Below are positions 1-7,817 of a stretch of DNA of 17,747 nucleotides, one piece after another. The notes under the pieces were generated by a model that was not told the origin of the DNA, did no database searches, and worked only from the letters and a program-made list of their open reading frames with translations. Each line of letters starts with the position of its first letter. The first letter of the stretch is position 1. The DNA comes from Chthoniobacterales bacterium. Its GTDB lineage: Bacteria > Verrucomicrobiota > Verrucomicrobiae > Chthoniobacterales > UBA10450. Both the position numbers and the translations under genes were made by a program. The DNA lies in the NCBI GenBank assembly GCA_003244125.1, contig QHBL01000175.1:1-17747 (forward strand), read 5' to 3'.

Positions 1-1356
1 GGGCCGGCCGCGGTGCGGCGCCTGATCGCGCTCGGCGCCCGGTTCGACGCGGACCCGGGCGGCGTGCTCGAGCTGACCAGGGAGGGCGGCCACCTGCGGC
101 GCCGGATCGCGCACGCGGGCGGCGACGCCACCGGGGCCGAGATCTCCCGGGCCCTGCTGCGCGCGCTGGCCGAGGCCGGGGCGGGCGGCGACGAGGGCAC
201 CGGCATCGACGTGATCGAGCACGCCATGACCATCGACCTGCTGCGCACCGAGGACGGCCGCGCCGCCGGGCTCACCCTGCACGTGATCGGGGAGGGCCAG
301 CAGGACGGCGTCGGCGCGGTGCACGCCCCCGCGGTCGTCCTGGCCAGCGGCGGCCTGGGTCAGGTCTTCTCGGCGACCACTAACCCGCCCGTCTCCACCG
401 GCGATGGCGTGGCGATCGCGCTCCGGGCCGGCGCGCGGGTCGCGGACCTGGAATTCGTCCAGTTCCATCCGACCGTGCTGTGGCTCGGGCCCGGCGCCCG
501 GGGGCGCCAGCCGCTGATCTCCGAGGCGGTGAGGGGCGAGGGCGCCGTGCTGACCGACGGTTCGGGGAACCGGTTCATGACCGGCCGGCATCCGCTGGCC
601 GACCTGGCCCCGCGCGACGTGGTCGCCAAGGCGATCATGAGCGTGCTCGCCCAGACCGGCACCGACCACGTCTACCTGGACGGCACTCACCTCGGGCGGC
701 CGGTCTGGGAGCACCGGTTTCCGACGATCCTGGCCAGCTGCGCCGAGCACGGAATCGACCCGGTCACCGAGCCGATCCCGGTCGTGCCCGCGGCCCATTA
801 CGCCAGCGGCGGCATCCGGACCGACCTGCGCGGCCGCACCAGCATCCCTGGCCTGTATGCGTGCGGCGAGGCCGCCTGCACCGGGGTTCACGGGGCCAAC
901 CGGCTCGCCTCCAACTCCTTGCTCGAGGGCCTGGTCTTCGCCGAGCACATCGCGGCCGACCTCGCGGCCGGCTTCCCGCCGCCCGCCATCCCGGCCGGGG
1001 ACGGCCGCCGGCCAGGCCTGCTCGAGCCATCGGCCGTGGACCAGATCCAGCGCCTGATGACCGACCTGGCCGGCGTCCTGCGTTCCGGCCCCGGCCTCAC
1101 CAGGGCTGCCCAGAGGCTCCGCGAGATCGGCGACCAGCAGTCGGCCAAGCCCAGCTTGGCCGCCTGGGAGGCCACCAACCTGCACCTCCTGGCCACCGCG
1201 CTCGTCGCCGCGGCGACCTTGCGGACCGAGACCAGGGGCAGCCACTGGCGCGAGGACTACCCGGCCCCCGCCGACGACTGGCTCGGTCACCTGATCGTGA
1301 CCCTGGGGGACGGGATCAGCGTTCAGTTCGAACCCGGAGAACCGGATCATGCCTGA
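1..1356 (+). CDS. nadB: L-aspartate oxidase, 5' end missing
   Basis: This enzyme oxidises L-aspartate to iminoaspartate with FAD, the first step of de novo NAD synthesis. The frame is open from base 1, so the gene begins upstream. The window holds 451 codons, and roughly the first 100 residues, including the N-terminal dinucleotide-binding glycine motif, are absent. Visible family signatures in order are HAGGDATG, ASGGLGQVFSATTNP, the QFHPT active-site histidine, SEAVRGEGA, the PRDVV arginine, HYASGG and GANRLASNSLLEG. These carry the two histidines and two arginines known from E. coli NadB to bind substrate. The stop overlaps the nadC start by 8 nt, which implies translational coupling. Third codon positions are almost all G or C, as in actinobacteria. 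A fumarate reductase/succinate dehydrogenase flavoprotein is the only close alternative, and the nadC neighbour argues against it. Confidence 0.95.
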   Translation, partial: GPAAVRRLIALGARFDADPGGVLELTREGGHLRRRIAHAGGDATGAEISRALLRALAEAGAGGDEGTGIDVIEHAMTIDLLRTEDGRAAGLTLHVIGEGQQDGVGAVHAPAVVLASGGLGQVFSATTNPPVSTGDGVAIALRAGARVADLEFVQFHPTVLWLGPGARGRQPLISEAVRGEGAVLTDGSGNRFMTGRHPLADLAPRDVVAKAIMSVLAQTGTDHVYLDGTHLGRPVWEHRFPTILASCAEHGIDPVTEPIPVVPAAHYASGGIRTDLRGRTSIPGLYACGEAACTGVHGANRLASNSLLEGLVFAEHIAADLAAGFPPPAIPAGDGRRPGLLEPSAVDQIQRLMTDLAGVLRSGPGLTRAAQRLREIGDQQSAKPSLAAWEATNLHLLATALVAAATLRTETRGSHWREDYPAPADDWLGHLIVTLGDGISVQFEPGEPDHA

Positions 1357-2272
1357 CCTGCCAGGCCGGCTAGTGAGACAGCTGGAAGAAACCGGTCTCC
1401 GGCCCGCCGCCGTCCAGCAGCTCATCGAGACCGCCCTCGCCGAAGACCTGGCCGACGGTCCCGACGTGACCACCCTGGCCACCATCTCGCCGCTGGAGAC
1501 CGGCGACGCCAACGTCGTGCCGCGACGCCCGGGCGTGGTGTGCGGCCTGCTGATCGCTGAGGCCGTCTTCAGCCTGGCCGGGACGGCCAGCCAGTCCTCC
1601 GGCATCACCTGTGTTCCGGCCGTAGCCGACGGGACGGCAGTCGAGGCGGGCGCGGTCGTGATGCGCGTGGCGGGACCGCTCCAGGAAATACTGACAGCCG
1701 AGCGAACCGCGCTCAACCTGCTCGGCCATTTGTCGGGGATCGCGACGCTCACCAGGACGTGGGTGAGCGCGGTCGCCGGGTCGCGGGCGAAGATCAGGGA
1801 TACCAGGAAGACCCTGCCCGGATTGCGAGCCCTGGAGAAGTACGCGGTGCGCTGCGGCGGCGGGGTGAACCACCGCATGTCGCTGTCCGACGCCGCGCTG
1901 ATCAAAGATAACCATGTCGCCGCGGCCGGATCGGTCACGGCCGCGCTGGACGCGGTCGGCAAGCTCGCGCCCGACCTGCCCGCCGAGGTCGAGTGCGACA
2001 CCCTGGACCAGCTGGAGGAGGCGGTCGCGGCCGGGGCCGGGCTGATCCTGCTGGACAATTTCACCGTGGCCGACCTGGCCAGGGCGGTCGAGGTGAACTG
2101 CGGGCGGGCGCTGCTGGAAGCCAGCGGAGGGCTGCGGCTGGCGACCGCCGCCGCGGTCGCCGCGACGGGCGTCGACTTCCTGGCCGTGGGCGCGCTGACG
2201 CACTCGGCGCCGGTTCTGGACATCGGCCTTGACCTGGTCAGGGCCGGAGCGGCGGCTACGGGGGCGACCTGA
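1349..2272 (+). CDS. nadC: nicotinate-nucleotide pyrophosphorylase (quinolinate phosphoribosyltransferase)
   Basis: This enzyme converts quinolinate and PRPP to nicotinate mononucleotide, CO2 and PPi in the cytoplasm, downstream of NadB and NadA. The protein has 307 residues, slightly longer than the usual 280-290. It shows the N-terminal EDL...DVTT region, AERTALNLLGHLSGIAT, DTRKTLPGLRALEKYAV, GGGVNHRMSLSDAALIKDNH, VECDTLDQ, LILLDNF, LEASGGL and VGALTHS, which together form the substrate-binding surface. TRKTLPGLR has Leu where TRKTTPG is usual, a minor deviation. The ATG at 1349 has a GGAGA 9 nt upstream inside the end of nadB, and the two genes overlap by 8 nt. The stop TGA overlaps an ATG in the coaX frame (TGATG). 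No nadA is seen. It may lie upstream of the window. Confidence 0.96.
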   Translation: MPDLPGRLVRQLEETGLRPAAVQQLIETALAEDLADGPDVTTLATISPLETGDANVVPRRPGVVCGLLIAEAVFSLAGTASQSSGITCVPAVADGTAVEAGAVVMRVAGPLQEILTAERTALNLLGHLSGIATLTRTWVSAVAGSRAKIRDTRKTLPGLRALEKYAVRCGGGVNHRMSLSDAALIKDNHVAAAGSVTAALDAVGKLAPDLPAEVECDTLDQLEEAVAAGAGLILLDNFTVADLARAVEVNCGRALLEASGGLRLATAAAVAATGVDFLAVGALTHSAPVLDIGLDLVRAGAAATGAT

Positions 2273-2288
2273 TGGCCGGTACTAATGC

Positions 2289-2294
2289 GAGAGG
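2289..2294 (+). promoter_or_regulatory. ribosome binding site deciding the coaX start
   Basis: GAGAGG sits 4 nt before the ATG at 2299. It favours that start over the in-frame ATG at 2272, which overlaps the nadC stop and would add nine residues before the conserved N-terminus. Confidence 0.5.
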
Positions 2295-2298
2295 TCCC

Positions 2299-3087
2299 AT
2301 GCTGCTCACGATCGATGTCGGCAACACCAACACGGTGCTGTGCGTGTTCGAGGGCGAGGACGTGGTCGAGCACTGGCGGATCGCGACCGACCCGGTCAGG
2401 ACGGCCGACGAGCTCGCGATCACGCTGCGCGGGCTGCTGTCGCAAAGTCCGGCCGTCGGCCAGCGAGAGCTAGACGGTATCGCGGTCTGCTCGACGGTTC
2501 CCTCCGTGCTGCACGAGATGCGCGAGATGGTGGGCCGGTACTACGACGACATCACCTCCCTGATCGTCGAGACCGGGGTCAGGACCGGCATTTCGGTCCG
2601 GTACGACAACCCCAAGGAGATCGGCACCGACCGGATCATGAACACGGTCGCGGCCGTGCACCTGTACGGCGGCCCGGCGATCGTGGTGGACTTCGGCACG
2701 TCGACCAACTTCGATGCCGTGAGCGCGCGGGGCGAGTTCGTCGGCGGTGCGCTCGCGCCCGGGATCGAGATCTCGGTGGACGCGCTGTCCAGGCGGGCCG
2801 CGCAGCTGCTCAAGGTCGAGCTGACCAGGCCGAGCCGGGTCATCGGTAAGAACACGGTGGCGGCCCTGCAGTCCGGCATCATCTTCGGCGTAGCCGGCCA
2901 GATCGAGGGCATCGTGCGCCGGATGGCCGGGGAACTGCATCCAGAGGAGCCGGGCGCGGTGACGGTGATCGCGACCGGCGGCCTGGCGCCGCTCGTGATC
3001 GATGAGGTGAAGGTCATCGACGCCTACGAGCCGTGGCTGACGCTGATCGGCCTGCGCCTGGTCTGGGAGCGCAATACCGCCCCATGA
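2299..3087 (+). CDS. coaX: type III pantothenate kinase
   Basis: This kinase phosphorylates pantothenate with ATP as the first step of CoA synthesis. The type III form belongs to the ASKHA fold and resists CoA feedback. The protein begins MLLTIDVGNTNTVLCVFEG, the family's phosphate-binding loop. It continues with ADELAITLRGLL, an NPKEIGTDRI segment (pantothenate-binding region), VVDFGTSTNFDAVS (second phosphate motif) and GGALAPGIEIS. The C-terminal part has GKNTVAALQSGIIFG and IATGGLAPL. At 262 residues it matches the family length. I chose the ATG at 2299 because it opens directly on the conserved motif and has a GAGAGG upstream. The ATG at 2272 (271 aa) remains possible. The order nadB-nadC-coaX-lysS is a familiar actinobacterial arrangement. 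Confidence 0.95.
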   Translation: MLLTIDVGNTNTVLCVFEGEDVVEHWRIATDPVRTADELAITLRGLLSQSPAVGQRELDGIAVCSTVPSVLHEMREMVGRYYDDITSLIVETGVRTGISVRYDNPKEIGTDRIMNTVAAVHLYGGPAIVVDFGTSTNFDAVSARGEFVGGALAPGIEISVDALSRRAAQLLKVELTRPSRVIGKNTVAALQSGIIFGVAGQIEGIVRRMAGELHPEEPGAVTVIATGGLAPLVIDEVKVIDAYEPWLTLIGLRLVWERNTAP

Positions 3088-3131
3088 ATCCCGGTCGCCG
3101 GTCCCGGGGCCGCGCCGGTAGCCTCAGGCAG

Positions 3132-4676
3132 ATGAACGACGAACGTAGTCCAGGCGAGGACGGCGAGCAGGCGCCCGGGCCCGGTTCCTGGCTGGCCGCC
3201 GACGTCTCGGAGCAGATGCGGGTCAGGCTGGCCAAGGCGGACCGGCTGAAGGCCGCCGGGATCGAGCCCTATCCGGTCGGGTATCCGCGCACGCACACGA
3301 TCGCGCAGGTACGAGAGCGGCACGGCGACCTGCCCGCCGACACCGCGACCGGCGATGTCGCCGGCGTGGCCGGCCGGGTGCTGCTCTACCGGACCGGCGG
3401 CAAGCTGTGTTTCGCGTCGATCAAGGACGGCACCGGCGAAATCCAGGTGATGGTCGCCCGCGACAAGGTCGGCGAGGATGCACTCGCGGCCTGGAAGTCC
3501 GACGTCGACATCGGTGATCACGTCGGCGTGACCGGCGAGATCATCACCTCGCGGAGCGGCGAGCTGTCGGTGCTGGCCAACTCGTTCGCGATCACGTCCA
3601 AGTCGCTGCGCCCGCTGCCGGACAAGCACGCCGGCCTGACCGATCCGCAGTCGCGGGTGCGGATGCGCTATGTCGACCTGATCGTCAATCCCGAGGCGAG
3701 GCGGCTGGCCGAGCTGCGGGCCGCGGTCACCCGCGCGATCCGCGAGGAACTGCATAGTCAGGGCTATGTCGAGGCCGAGACGCCGATGCTGCAGACGCTG
3801 CACGGCGGGGCTAATGCCCGGCCGTTCAGCACGCATATCAACGCCTACGACATGCAGCTGTACCTGCGGATTGCGCTCGAGCTGTACCTGAAGAGGCTGA
3901 TGGTGGGGGGCCTGGAGAAGGTGTACGAACTCGGCCGGAACTTCCGCAACGAGGGCGCGGACGCCACCCACAATCCCGAGTTCACCATGCTGGAGGCTTA
4001 CTGGGCTTATGCGGACTACGACAAAATCGCGAACATGGTCGAAGAGATGATCTGTCACCTCGCGGAGCAGGTCGCGGGTGGACTACAAGTCGAGCATCGC
4101 GATGCGGAAGGAAACGTGACGCGCACTCTCAACCTCACGCAACCGTGGCGTCGAGCGCGTTATCGTGACCTGGTGCGCGAAGTTGCGGGCGCGGATTGGT
4201 TCGAACTATCGAGTGAACAACGGCGCGAGCGTGCCAGGTCGCTTGCGGTAGAGATGGGTCCACACCTGGCAGACTTCGAAGTGACCCAGCATGTGTTCGA
4301 GAAATTAGTGGAGGAAAAAACTTTCGATCCACTCTTTGTCACTCATTGTCCGAAGGAACTGGTGCCGCTCGCGAAACAAAACGTGGACGAACCCGACCTG
4401 GTGGATGTTTATGAGCTGATCATTAACGGGGTCGAGATTTCGCCCGGCTACACGGAATTGAACGACCCGGTCGTGCAGCGCCAGCGGTTGCTCGCGCAAG
4501 CCGGCGAGGAAACACAGAAGATCGATGAAGATTTTCTGCTCGCTCTCGAACACGGGATGCCCCCGGCCGGTGGCTTCGGTCTGGGCATCGACCGGCTCAC
4601 GATGTTGTTGACTGGTGCGGAATCCATTCGTGATGTAATACTATTCCCGCTCTTAAAACCCAGACGAGTAACCTAA
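3132..4676 (+). CDS. lysS: lysyl-tRNA synthetase, class II, apparent chimera of two organisms
   Basis: This enzyme charges tRNA-Lys with lysine. From the ATG at 3132 it encodes 514 residues, the normal bacterial length. The N-terminal third holds the OB-fold anticodon-binding domain (about 60-150). Motif 2 is seen at GRNFRNEG (268-275) followed by HNPEFTMLE (280-288). Motif 3 is seen at GFGLGIDRLTMLLTG, with the ATP-binding arginine at 488, and the protein ends IRDVILFPLLKP. The frame is open back to 3033, but those extra residues are non-conserved and overlap coaX, so 3132 is preferred despite a weak AGG ribosome site. Codon use changes sharply at about codon 288. Up to there the gene is actinobacterial in style. 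After it, the segment WAYADYDKIANMVEEMICHLAE and the rest resemble verrucomicrobial-type sequences. The encoded enzyme would be complete, but the gene as written may not exist in any cell. Confidence 0.9.
   Translation: MNDERSPGEDGEQAPGPGSWLAADVSEQMRVRLAKADRLKAAGIEPYPVGYPRTHTIAQVRERHGDLPADTATGDVAGVAGRVLLYRTGGKLCFASIKDGTGEIQVMVARDKVGEDALAAWKSDVDIGDHVGVTGEIITSRSGELSVLANSFAITSKSLRPLPDKHAGLTDPQSRVRMRYVDLIVNPEARRLAELRAAVTRAIREELHSQGYVEAETPMLQTLHGGANARPFSTHINAYDMQLYLRIALELYLKRLMVGGLEKVYELGRNFRNEGADATHNPEFTMLEAYWAYADYDKIANMVEEMICHLAEQVAGGLQVEHRDAEGNVTRTLNLTQPWRRARYRDLVREVAGADWFELSSEQRRERARSLAVEMGPHLADFEVTQHVFEKLVEEKTFDPLFVTHCPKELVPLAKQNVDEPDLVDVYELIINGVEISPGYTELNDPVVQRQRLLAQAGEETQKIDEDFLLALEHGMPPAGGFGLGIDRLTMLLTGAESIRDVILFPLLKPRRVT
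3978..4010 (+). other. putative chimeric junction within lysS
   Basis: Composition and codon use switch here. In the 53 codons from 3837 to 3995, only 3 end in A or T. In the next 53 codons (3996-4154), 18 do. The last clearly left-type segment encodes EFTMLE, a nearly invariant part of class II LysRS motif 2. The 20 bases at 3978-3997 are the kind of conserved stretch two unrelated genomes could share and an assembler could bridge. Everything to the left is an actinobacterial NAD/CoA/lysS cluster. Nothing to the right is. Confidence 0.8.
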
Positions 4677-4684
4677 ATCTCGTT

Positions 4685-5557
4685 ATGTCCACCAAGTCTC
4701 CATCGCTGGCGCCAACGCAAAGCTCGGACGGGTTGCCCGGGCGTTTGCGCAGCGTGCCCCTTTTTGCCGCGCTCGACGATGCGGCCGTAGAAGAACTTTG
4801 CGGCCTGCTGCGTCTGGAGGAGCTCGAGCAAGGCACGCAACTCTTCCACGTAGGCGATGCCGGGGACGCGATGTATTTCATCGAAGGCGGCGGCGTGCGC
4901 ATTTGCGTGACTGATGCGGACGGGCGCGAGGTCACCCTGGCGGAACTGGGTGCGGGCGATTTTTTTGGCGAAATGGCAATGCTCGATGGCCACGGCCGCT
5001 CGGCCGACGCGGTGGTAACAGAGGACGCGCGCCTGGCCGTACTCACGCGCGAAAATTTTCTCTCCTTTGTCTCGAGCGACGCCCGGGTGGTGCTGGAGAT
5101 GCTGGCCGCGATCACTCATCGCTTGCGGCGCACCGACGAGCTGCTGCGCCATCGAGTTTCGCGCAATGCCAATGAAGAAGATGCCGCCAATATCACCATT
5201 GCTGATCGGGCAGCGGATACGATCGCGCAGTTTGGGGGCAGTTGGAAATTCATCGGCGTAAATGTCCTCTTTTTCTTTATCTGGATTGCGATCAATTCCT
5301 GGATGCTGCAGTCGAAAACGTTCGATCCCTTTCCTTATGTCCTGCTCAATCTCGCCCTGGGCATGCTCACAGGCTTACAAGCCCCGATCATCCTGATGTC
5401 GCAAAACCGCGAAGCCCGGAAAGATCGTCTGCGTGCGGATCTTGATTACCAGGTGAATTTAAAAAATGAGATGCTGCTGGGTGAGATCCTGCGTCGCCTC
5501 GAAACCCGGCATCTTCCCTCGCCGGGCGATAGGAGAGGCGAGGAGCATTTTCGCTAG
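4685..5557 (+). CDS. cyclic-nucleotide-binding domain fused to DUF1003 membrane protein
   Basis: This 290-residue protein joins two domains. Residues about 20-145 form a Crp-type cNMP-binding beta barrel: LFAALDDAAVEEL at its start, and the phosphate-binding cassette FGEMAMLDGHGRSADAV with the phosphate-contacting Arg105 present. Residues about 170-270 are DUF1003: IADRAADTIAQFGGSWKFI, two membrane segments (about 188-208 and 216-238), FDPFPYVLLNLALG, QAPIILMSQNR and KDRLRADLDYQVNLK. There is no helix-turn-helix, so it is not a Crp/Fnr transcription factor. A nucleotide-sensing inner-membrane protein is likely, but the output of DUF1003 is unknown. The gene starts 8 nt after lysS and may be co-transcribed with it. 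This lysS partner belongs to the right-hand organism only. Confidence 0.9.
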   Translation: MSTKSPSLAPTQSSDGLPGRLRSVPLFAALDDAAVEELCGLLRLEELEQGTQLFHVGDAGDAMYFIEGGGVRICVTDADGREVTLAELGAGDFFGEMAMLDGHGRSADAVVTEDARLAVLTRENFLSFVSSDARVVLEMLAAITHRLRRTDELLRHRVSRNANEEDAANITIADRAADTIAQFGGSWKFIGVNVLFFFIWIAINSWMLQSKTFDPFPYVLLNLALGMLTGLQAPIILMSQNREARKDRLRADLDYQVNLKNEMLLGEILRRLETRHLPSPGDRRGEEHFR

Positions 5558-5760
5558 GGCAAAGTATAGCTGAACAGCAAGCGCCTTTGCGCACGACATG
5601 TAGCACTAGCGTCATGGAATACGTCAATACTCGTGGCGTATGACACAACCGAAGCGCGAATAGAGTGCATATTGTTGGGTAACAGGGAGCAACGAACGGT
5701 CTAAATCTAATTCCGCGTTGGCGGCTCGAAGAAGGCATCGTTCCTGCTCGAAAAACCGGT
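5558..5760. other. intergenic stretch, nothing recognised
   Basis: About 200 bases lie between the cNMP/DUF1003 gene and the next small gene. I see no RNA gene, no strong hairpin terminator and no convincing promoter pair. The region is less GC-rich than its flanks, which fits an untranslated leader or promoter region for the gene at 5761. Confidence 0.4.
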
Positions 5761-6072
5761 ATGTTCACGATGCATTCGGCGCGGAAAGAGCAGCGCGAAT
5801 TGGTGCGGCAGTTGGTCTATACCGTTATCACGCGCGACATGTCCACTTTTAATCCCGACCGGTTCAAGAGTTGGATCAAAGAGACCGATGCCAGGTTTCG
5901 CAAGGTGAGTTTAATGTTGCGCTTCGAGATACGTGATCGGGTAGTCTATTTTCGGGTGAAAGAAATTCGCTCGGGCCGCGTCGTTTACGAGTTCGAAACG
6001 TCCACTCGGGTGCCATTTGATGATCGGGATGTGATCATGTCAGTGGAGGAAGGAACGCCAAGCTTGCGATAA
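5761..6072 (+). CDS. hypothetical protein, 103 aa
   Basis: I do not recognise this family. The product is basic and soluble, with no signal peptide or membrane segment. The N-terminal half (about 1-45) looks helical. The second half alternates hydrophobic and charged residues (LMLRFEIRDRVVYFRVKEI, then RVVYEFETSTRVPF), suggesting a beta sheet, so a small alpha/beta fold is plausible. The ATG at 5761 lacks a clear Shine-Dalgarno sequence, and an in-frame ATG at 5770 is an alternative. Coding is supported by amino-acid composition and by its place in a run of same-strand genes (5761-7092), not by homology. Confidence 0.6.
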   Translation: MFTMHSARKEQRELVRQLVYTVITRDMSTFNPDRFKSWIKETDARFRKVSLMLRFEIRDRVVYFRVKEIRSGRVVYEFETSTRVPFDDRDVIMSVEEGTPSLR

Positions 6073-6158
6073 CGTGCAAGTTTGAGCTCGACGAATCCGC
6101 GACGCATTTCGCTGCGCTTTTGATTCGCCTCCGCCCGCGGTTTTGCTAAAGAAGATGG

Positions 6159-6635
6159 ATGAACGAACTCCTGGTTCCCACGGGCAGGAAAAACGATGAG
6201 CGCTGGCGGTTCTGGCGCGATGTGATGGTCTTCGAGCTCAAGATGTTCATTGGCAACATGCGCGACTTTGCCCTCATTCCGATCTCGCTCGGCGCAGCCT
6301 TAATCGACCTGGTGTCCAAAGGCAAACGCGAAAGCTCGCTCTTCTATCGCGTTCTAAGATGGGGCGCACATAGCGAAGAAATACTCGACGCTTATAGTCC
6401 GATCAAGACGGAGCATGCCAGTATCAATCCCGACTACACGGTAGATGCAGTTATTGCGCGAATCGAAAATGTGCTGGTACGCGAATGTGAGAAAGGCGGA
6501 ACGGCCGCCAGCATCAAAGCTGCCGTCGATCGCGCGATCGATCAGGTGCAGCAAGGCACTGGAACCCATCGGGAACGAGCGCGTGATGCCATTGACAAAG
6601 TAACTGAGAAACTCAGGTGGAAAGGTGGCGAGTAA
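6159..6635 (+). CDS. hypothetical protein, 158 aa
   Basis: I do not recognise this family. The N-terminus is charged (KNDERWRFWRDV). It is followed by an amphipathic to hydrophobic stretch at about 23-53 (VMVFELKMFIGNM, then FALIPISLGAALIDLV) that could lie on or in the membrane. The C-terminal half (about 85-155) is helical and charged, with repeated acidic/basic spacing (VDAVIARIENVLVRECEKG, AAVDRAIDQVQQG, ARDAIDKVTEKL). That pattern suggests a helical bundle or coiled coil. A weak AAAGAAG lies just before the start. Its end overlaps the following acetyltransferase by 11 nt, so the two are probably translated together. A membrane-associated helper protein is only a guess. Confidence 0.65.
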   Translation: MNELLVPTGRKNDERWRFWRDVMVFELKMFIGNMRDFALIPISLGAALIDLVSKGKRESSLFYRVLRWGAHSEEILDAYSPIKTEHASINPDYTVDAVIARIENVLVRECEKGGTAASIKAAVDRAIDQVQQGTGTHRERARDAIDKVTEKLRWKGGE

Positions 6636-7092
6636 CCTTAAACCATCCATGCCCGCGAGACGGAAAGAAGCGAGCACCCGGCGAGCTACCAAAGATGATG
6701 CGGCGGCCATCGCAGCCCTGGCAGAAGAGCTAGGTTACTCAAGCTCGGCTAGAGAGATCAACTCGCGTTTAAGAAAGCTAACCGATTCTGATCTGATCCT
6801 GGTGGCGGTCGATGACGACAACCGACTCCTGGGCTTTATCCAGGGCCATACCCTCTGCGTTATCGAAGCCGGATTCCGGGTGGAAATTCTTGGCCTGGTG
6901 GTTTCGTCGCGCGCGCGCCGCGCCGGCCTTGGAAAAAGATTAGTCGCAGAAGTAGAAGACTGGGCCAGAACAAGCGGGGCCGAAGCGGTATTAGTGCGAA
7001 GTAATACCAAACGAGTCGAGAGCCATCTTTTTTACCCGGCGCTCGGCTACCAGACAATCAAAACACAGTCCGTTTACAAGAAAGCCTTGTAA
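6625..7092 (+). CDS. GNAT-family N-acetyltransferase
   Basis: This 155-residue protein carries the GCN5-related acetyltransferase fold, which moves an acetyl group from acetyl-CoA to an unknown amine. The fold is seen as STRRATKDDAAAIAALAEELGY (strand 1 and helix 1), then LGFIQGH, and then the acetyl-CoA motif LGLVVSSRARRAGLGKRLV, whose RRAGLG supplies the pyrophosphate loop. It ends with AEAVLVRSNTKR and HLFYPALGY, the usual motif B tyrosine segment. The GTG at 6625 overlaps the upstream gene by 11 nt and has a purine-rich AGGTGG before it. The ATG at 6649 (147 aa) is the alternative start and also leaves the domain intact. The substrate cannot be read from sequence. Confidence 0.88.
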   Translation: MASNLKPSMPARRKEASTRRATKDDAAAIAALAEELGYSSSAREINSRLRKLTDSDLILVAVDDDNRLLGFIQGHTLCVIEAGFRVEILGLVVSSRARRAGLGKRLVAEVEDWARTSGAEAVLVRSNTKRVESHLFYPALGYQTIKTQSVYKKAL

Positions 7093-7110
7093 GGACTGGG
7101 CACCAGGCAG

Positions 7111-7629
7111 CTAGGTCCGGCGCCCGGCCAAATGAGAAAGTGCCATCCCCATTGCTGCTACGCCGAGCGTCTTAATCAGCATTGGATGTTGCGCATAAAT
7201 CTGACTTACTCGATCAACAATCGACGGATCATGTTTCTCTACCTGAGCGGCCGCTTGTTGCACCACTTCGGGTGGAACTTGCGCCGCTGCTTCCGGCGTG
7301 ATCGCTCCGCTACTCATCCCAGGGATGTTAATTCCGGAGGATTGCGCGAGCTTGGCTACAATGCCGGCGGTCGCAGGGTTACTCAGCAAAGCGTTAAGTA
7401 GATCGGCGCGCTGGCTGCCACTCGAACTGCCGAAGAGCTGGCCTACCATCTGGCCAAACGGAGGCGTTTGCTCGGAACGAAACATGCCGCCCAACGCAGA
7501 AGCGAGGGCGTTGGGCGGAGCAGCCTGCGCCGCCTGCTCAAAGTGAGAGTGCACTTCCTCCGGCGGCGCGGTTTGGCCGGGTTGCGAATAATTTTTGAGA
7601 ACGCTAGCAATCGAATCCATCCAGCTCAT
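7111..7629 (-). CDS. hypothetical protein, 172 aa, Ala/Gln-rich
   Basis: I do not recognise a named family. From the ATG at 7629 the product starts MSWMDSIASVLKNY and has a Pro/Ala/Gln-rich low-complexity first third (PGQTAPPEEV, QAAQAAPPNALASALGG). Short helices with Gly-Ser turns follow (GQLFGSSSGSQRADLLNALLSN). A Pro-Glu-Val-Val-Gln-Gln segment precedes a weakly hydrophobic C-terminus (LIKTLGVAAMGMALSHLAG). A TTG two codons earlier (7635) is possible but less likely. The gene is convergent with the acetyltransferase, and only 18 nt separate their ends. It is cytoplasmic or peripherally membrane-bound as far as can be judged, with no signal peptide. The layout loosely resembles small YidB/DUF937-type helical proteins, but I cannot confirm that. 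Confidence 0.7.
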   Translation of the reverse strand: MSWMDSIASVLKNYSQPGQTAPPEEVHSHFEQAAQAAPPNALASALGGMFRSEQTPPFGQMVGQLFGSSSGSQRADLLNALLSNPATAGIVAKLAQSSGINIPGMSSGAITPEAAAQVPPEVVQQAAAQVEKHDPSIVDRVSQIYAQHPMLIKTLGVAAMGMALSHLAGRRT

Positions 7630-7817
7630 GCCCAAAGAATAGGTGGAATCCCGGCAAAGGGAAGCGGGAATTTACCGGCAAAATGAGCGATTGGAACGAA
7701 TGATTAATTCAGAAGTTCATCGAAATAAGGAATTTGTTGACGAACCGGGCGGCGCTTCTCAATCTCGGTGCCGCCGGCTTAACCATTACGCCGGCACAAA
7801 CAACCAATACAAACCAA

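Noticed and set aside
3024..4058. 344-codon minus-strand ORF opposite lysS, and similar long antisense ORFs opposite nadC (1370-2203) and coaX (2470-2940)
   Set aside because: Very GC-rich coding DNA leaves other frames open by default. These have no recognisable domains and lie entirely opposite well-supported genes.
5595..5645. Imperfect inverted repeat GTCAT...ATGAC in the gap before the 103-aa gene
   Set aside because: The arms align only with a 3-nt bulge and short matches, so it is within chance expectation.
6526..6541. 16-nt perfect palindrome TCGATCGCGCGATCGA
   Set aside because: It lies inside a coding region and is explained by the codons for VDRAID. No further structure is seen around it.
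7737..7765. TTGACG with a candidate -10 at 17-nt spacing upstream of the secreted protein gene
   Set aside because: The -10 (CAATCT) matches the consensus at only two positions, too weak to call.
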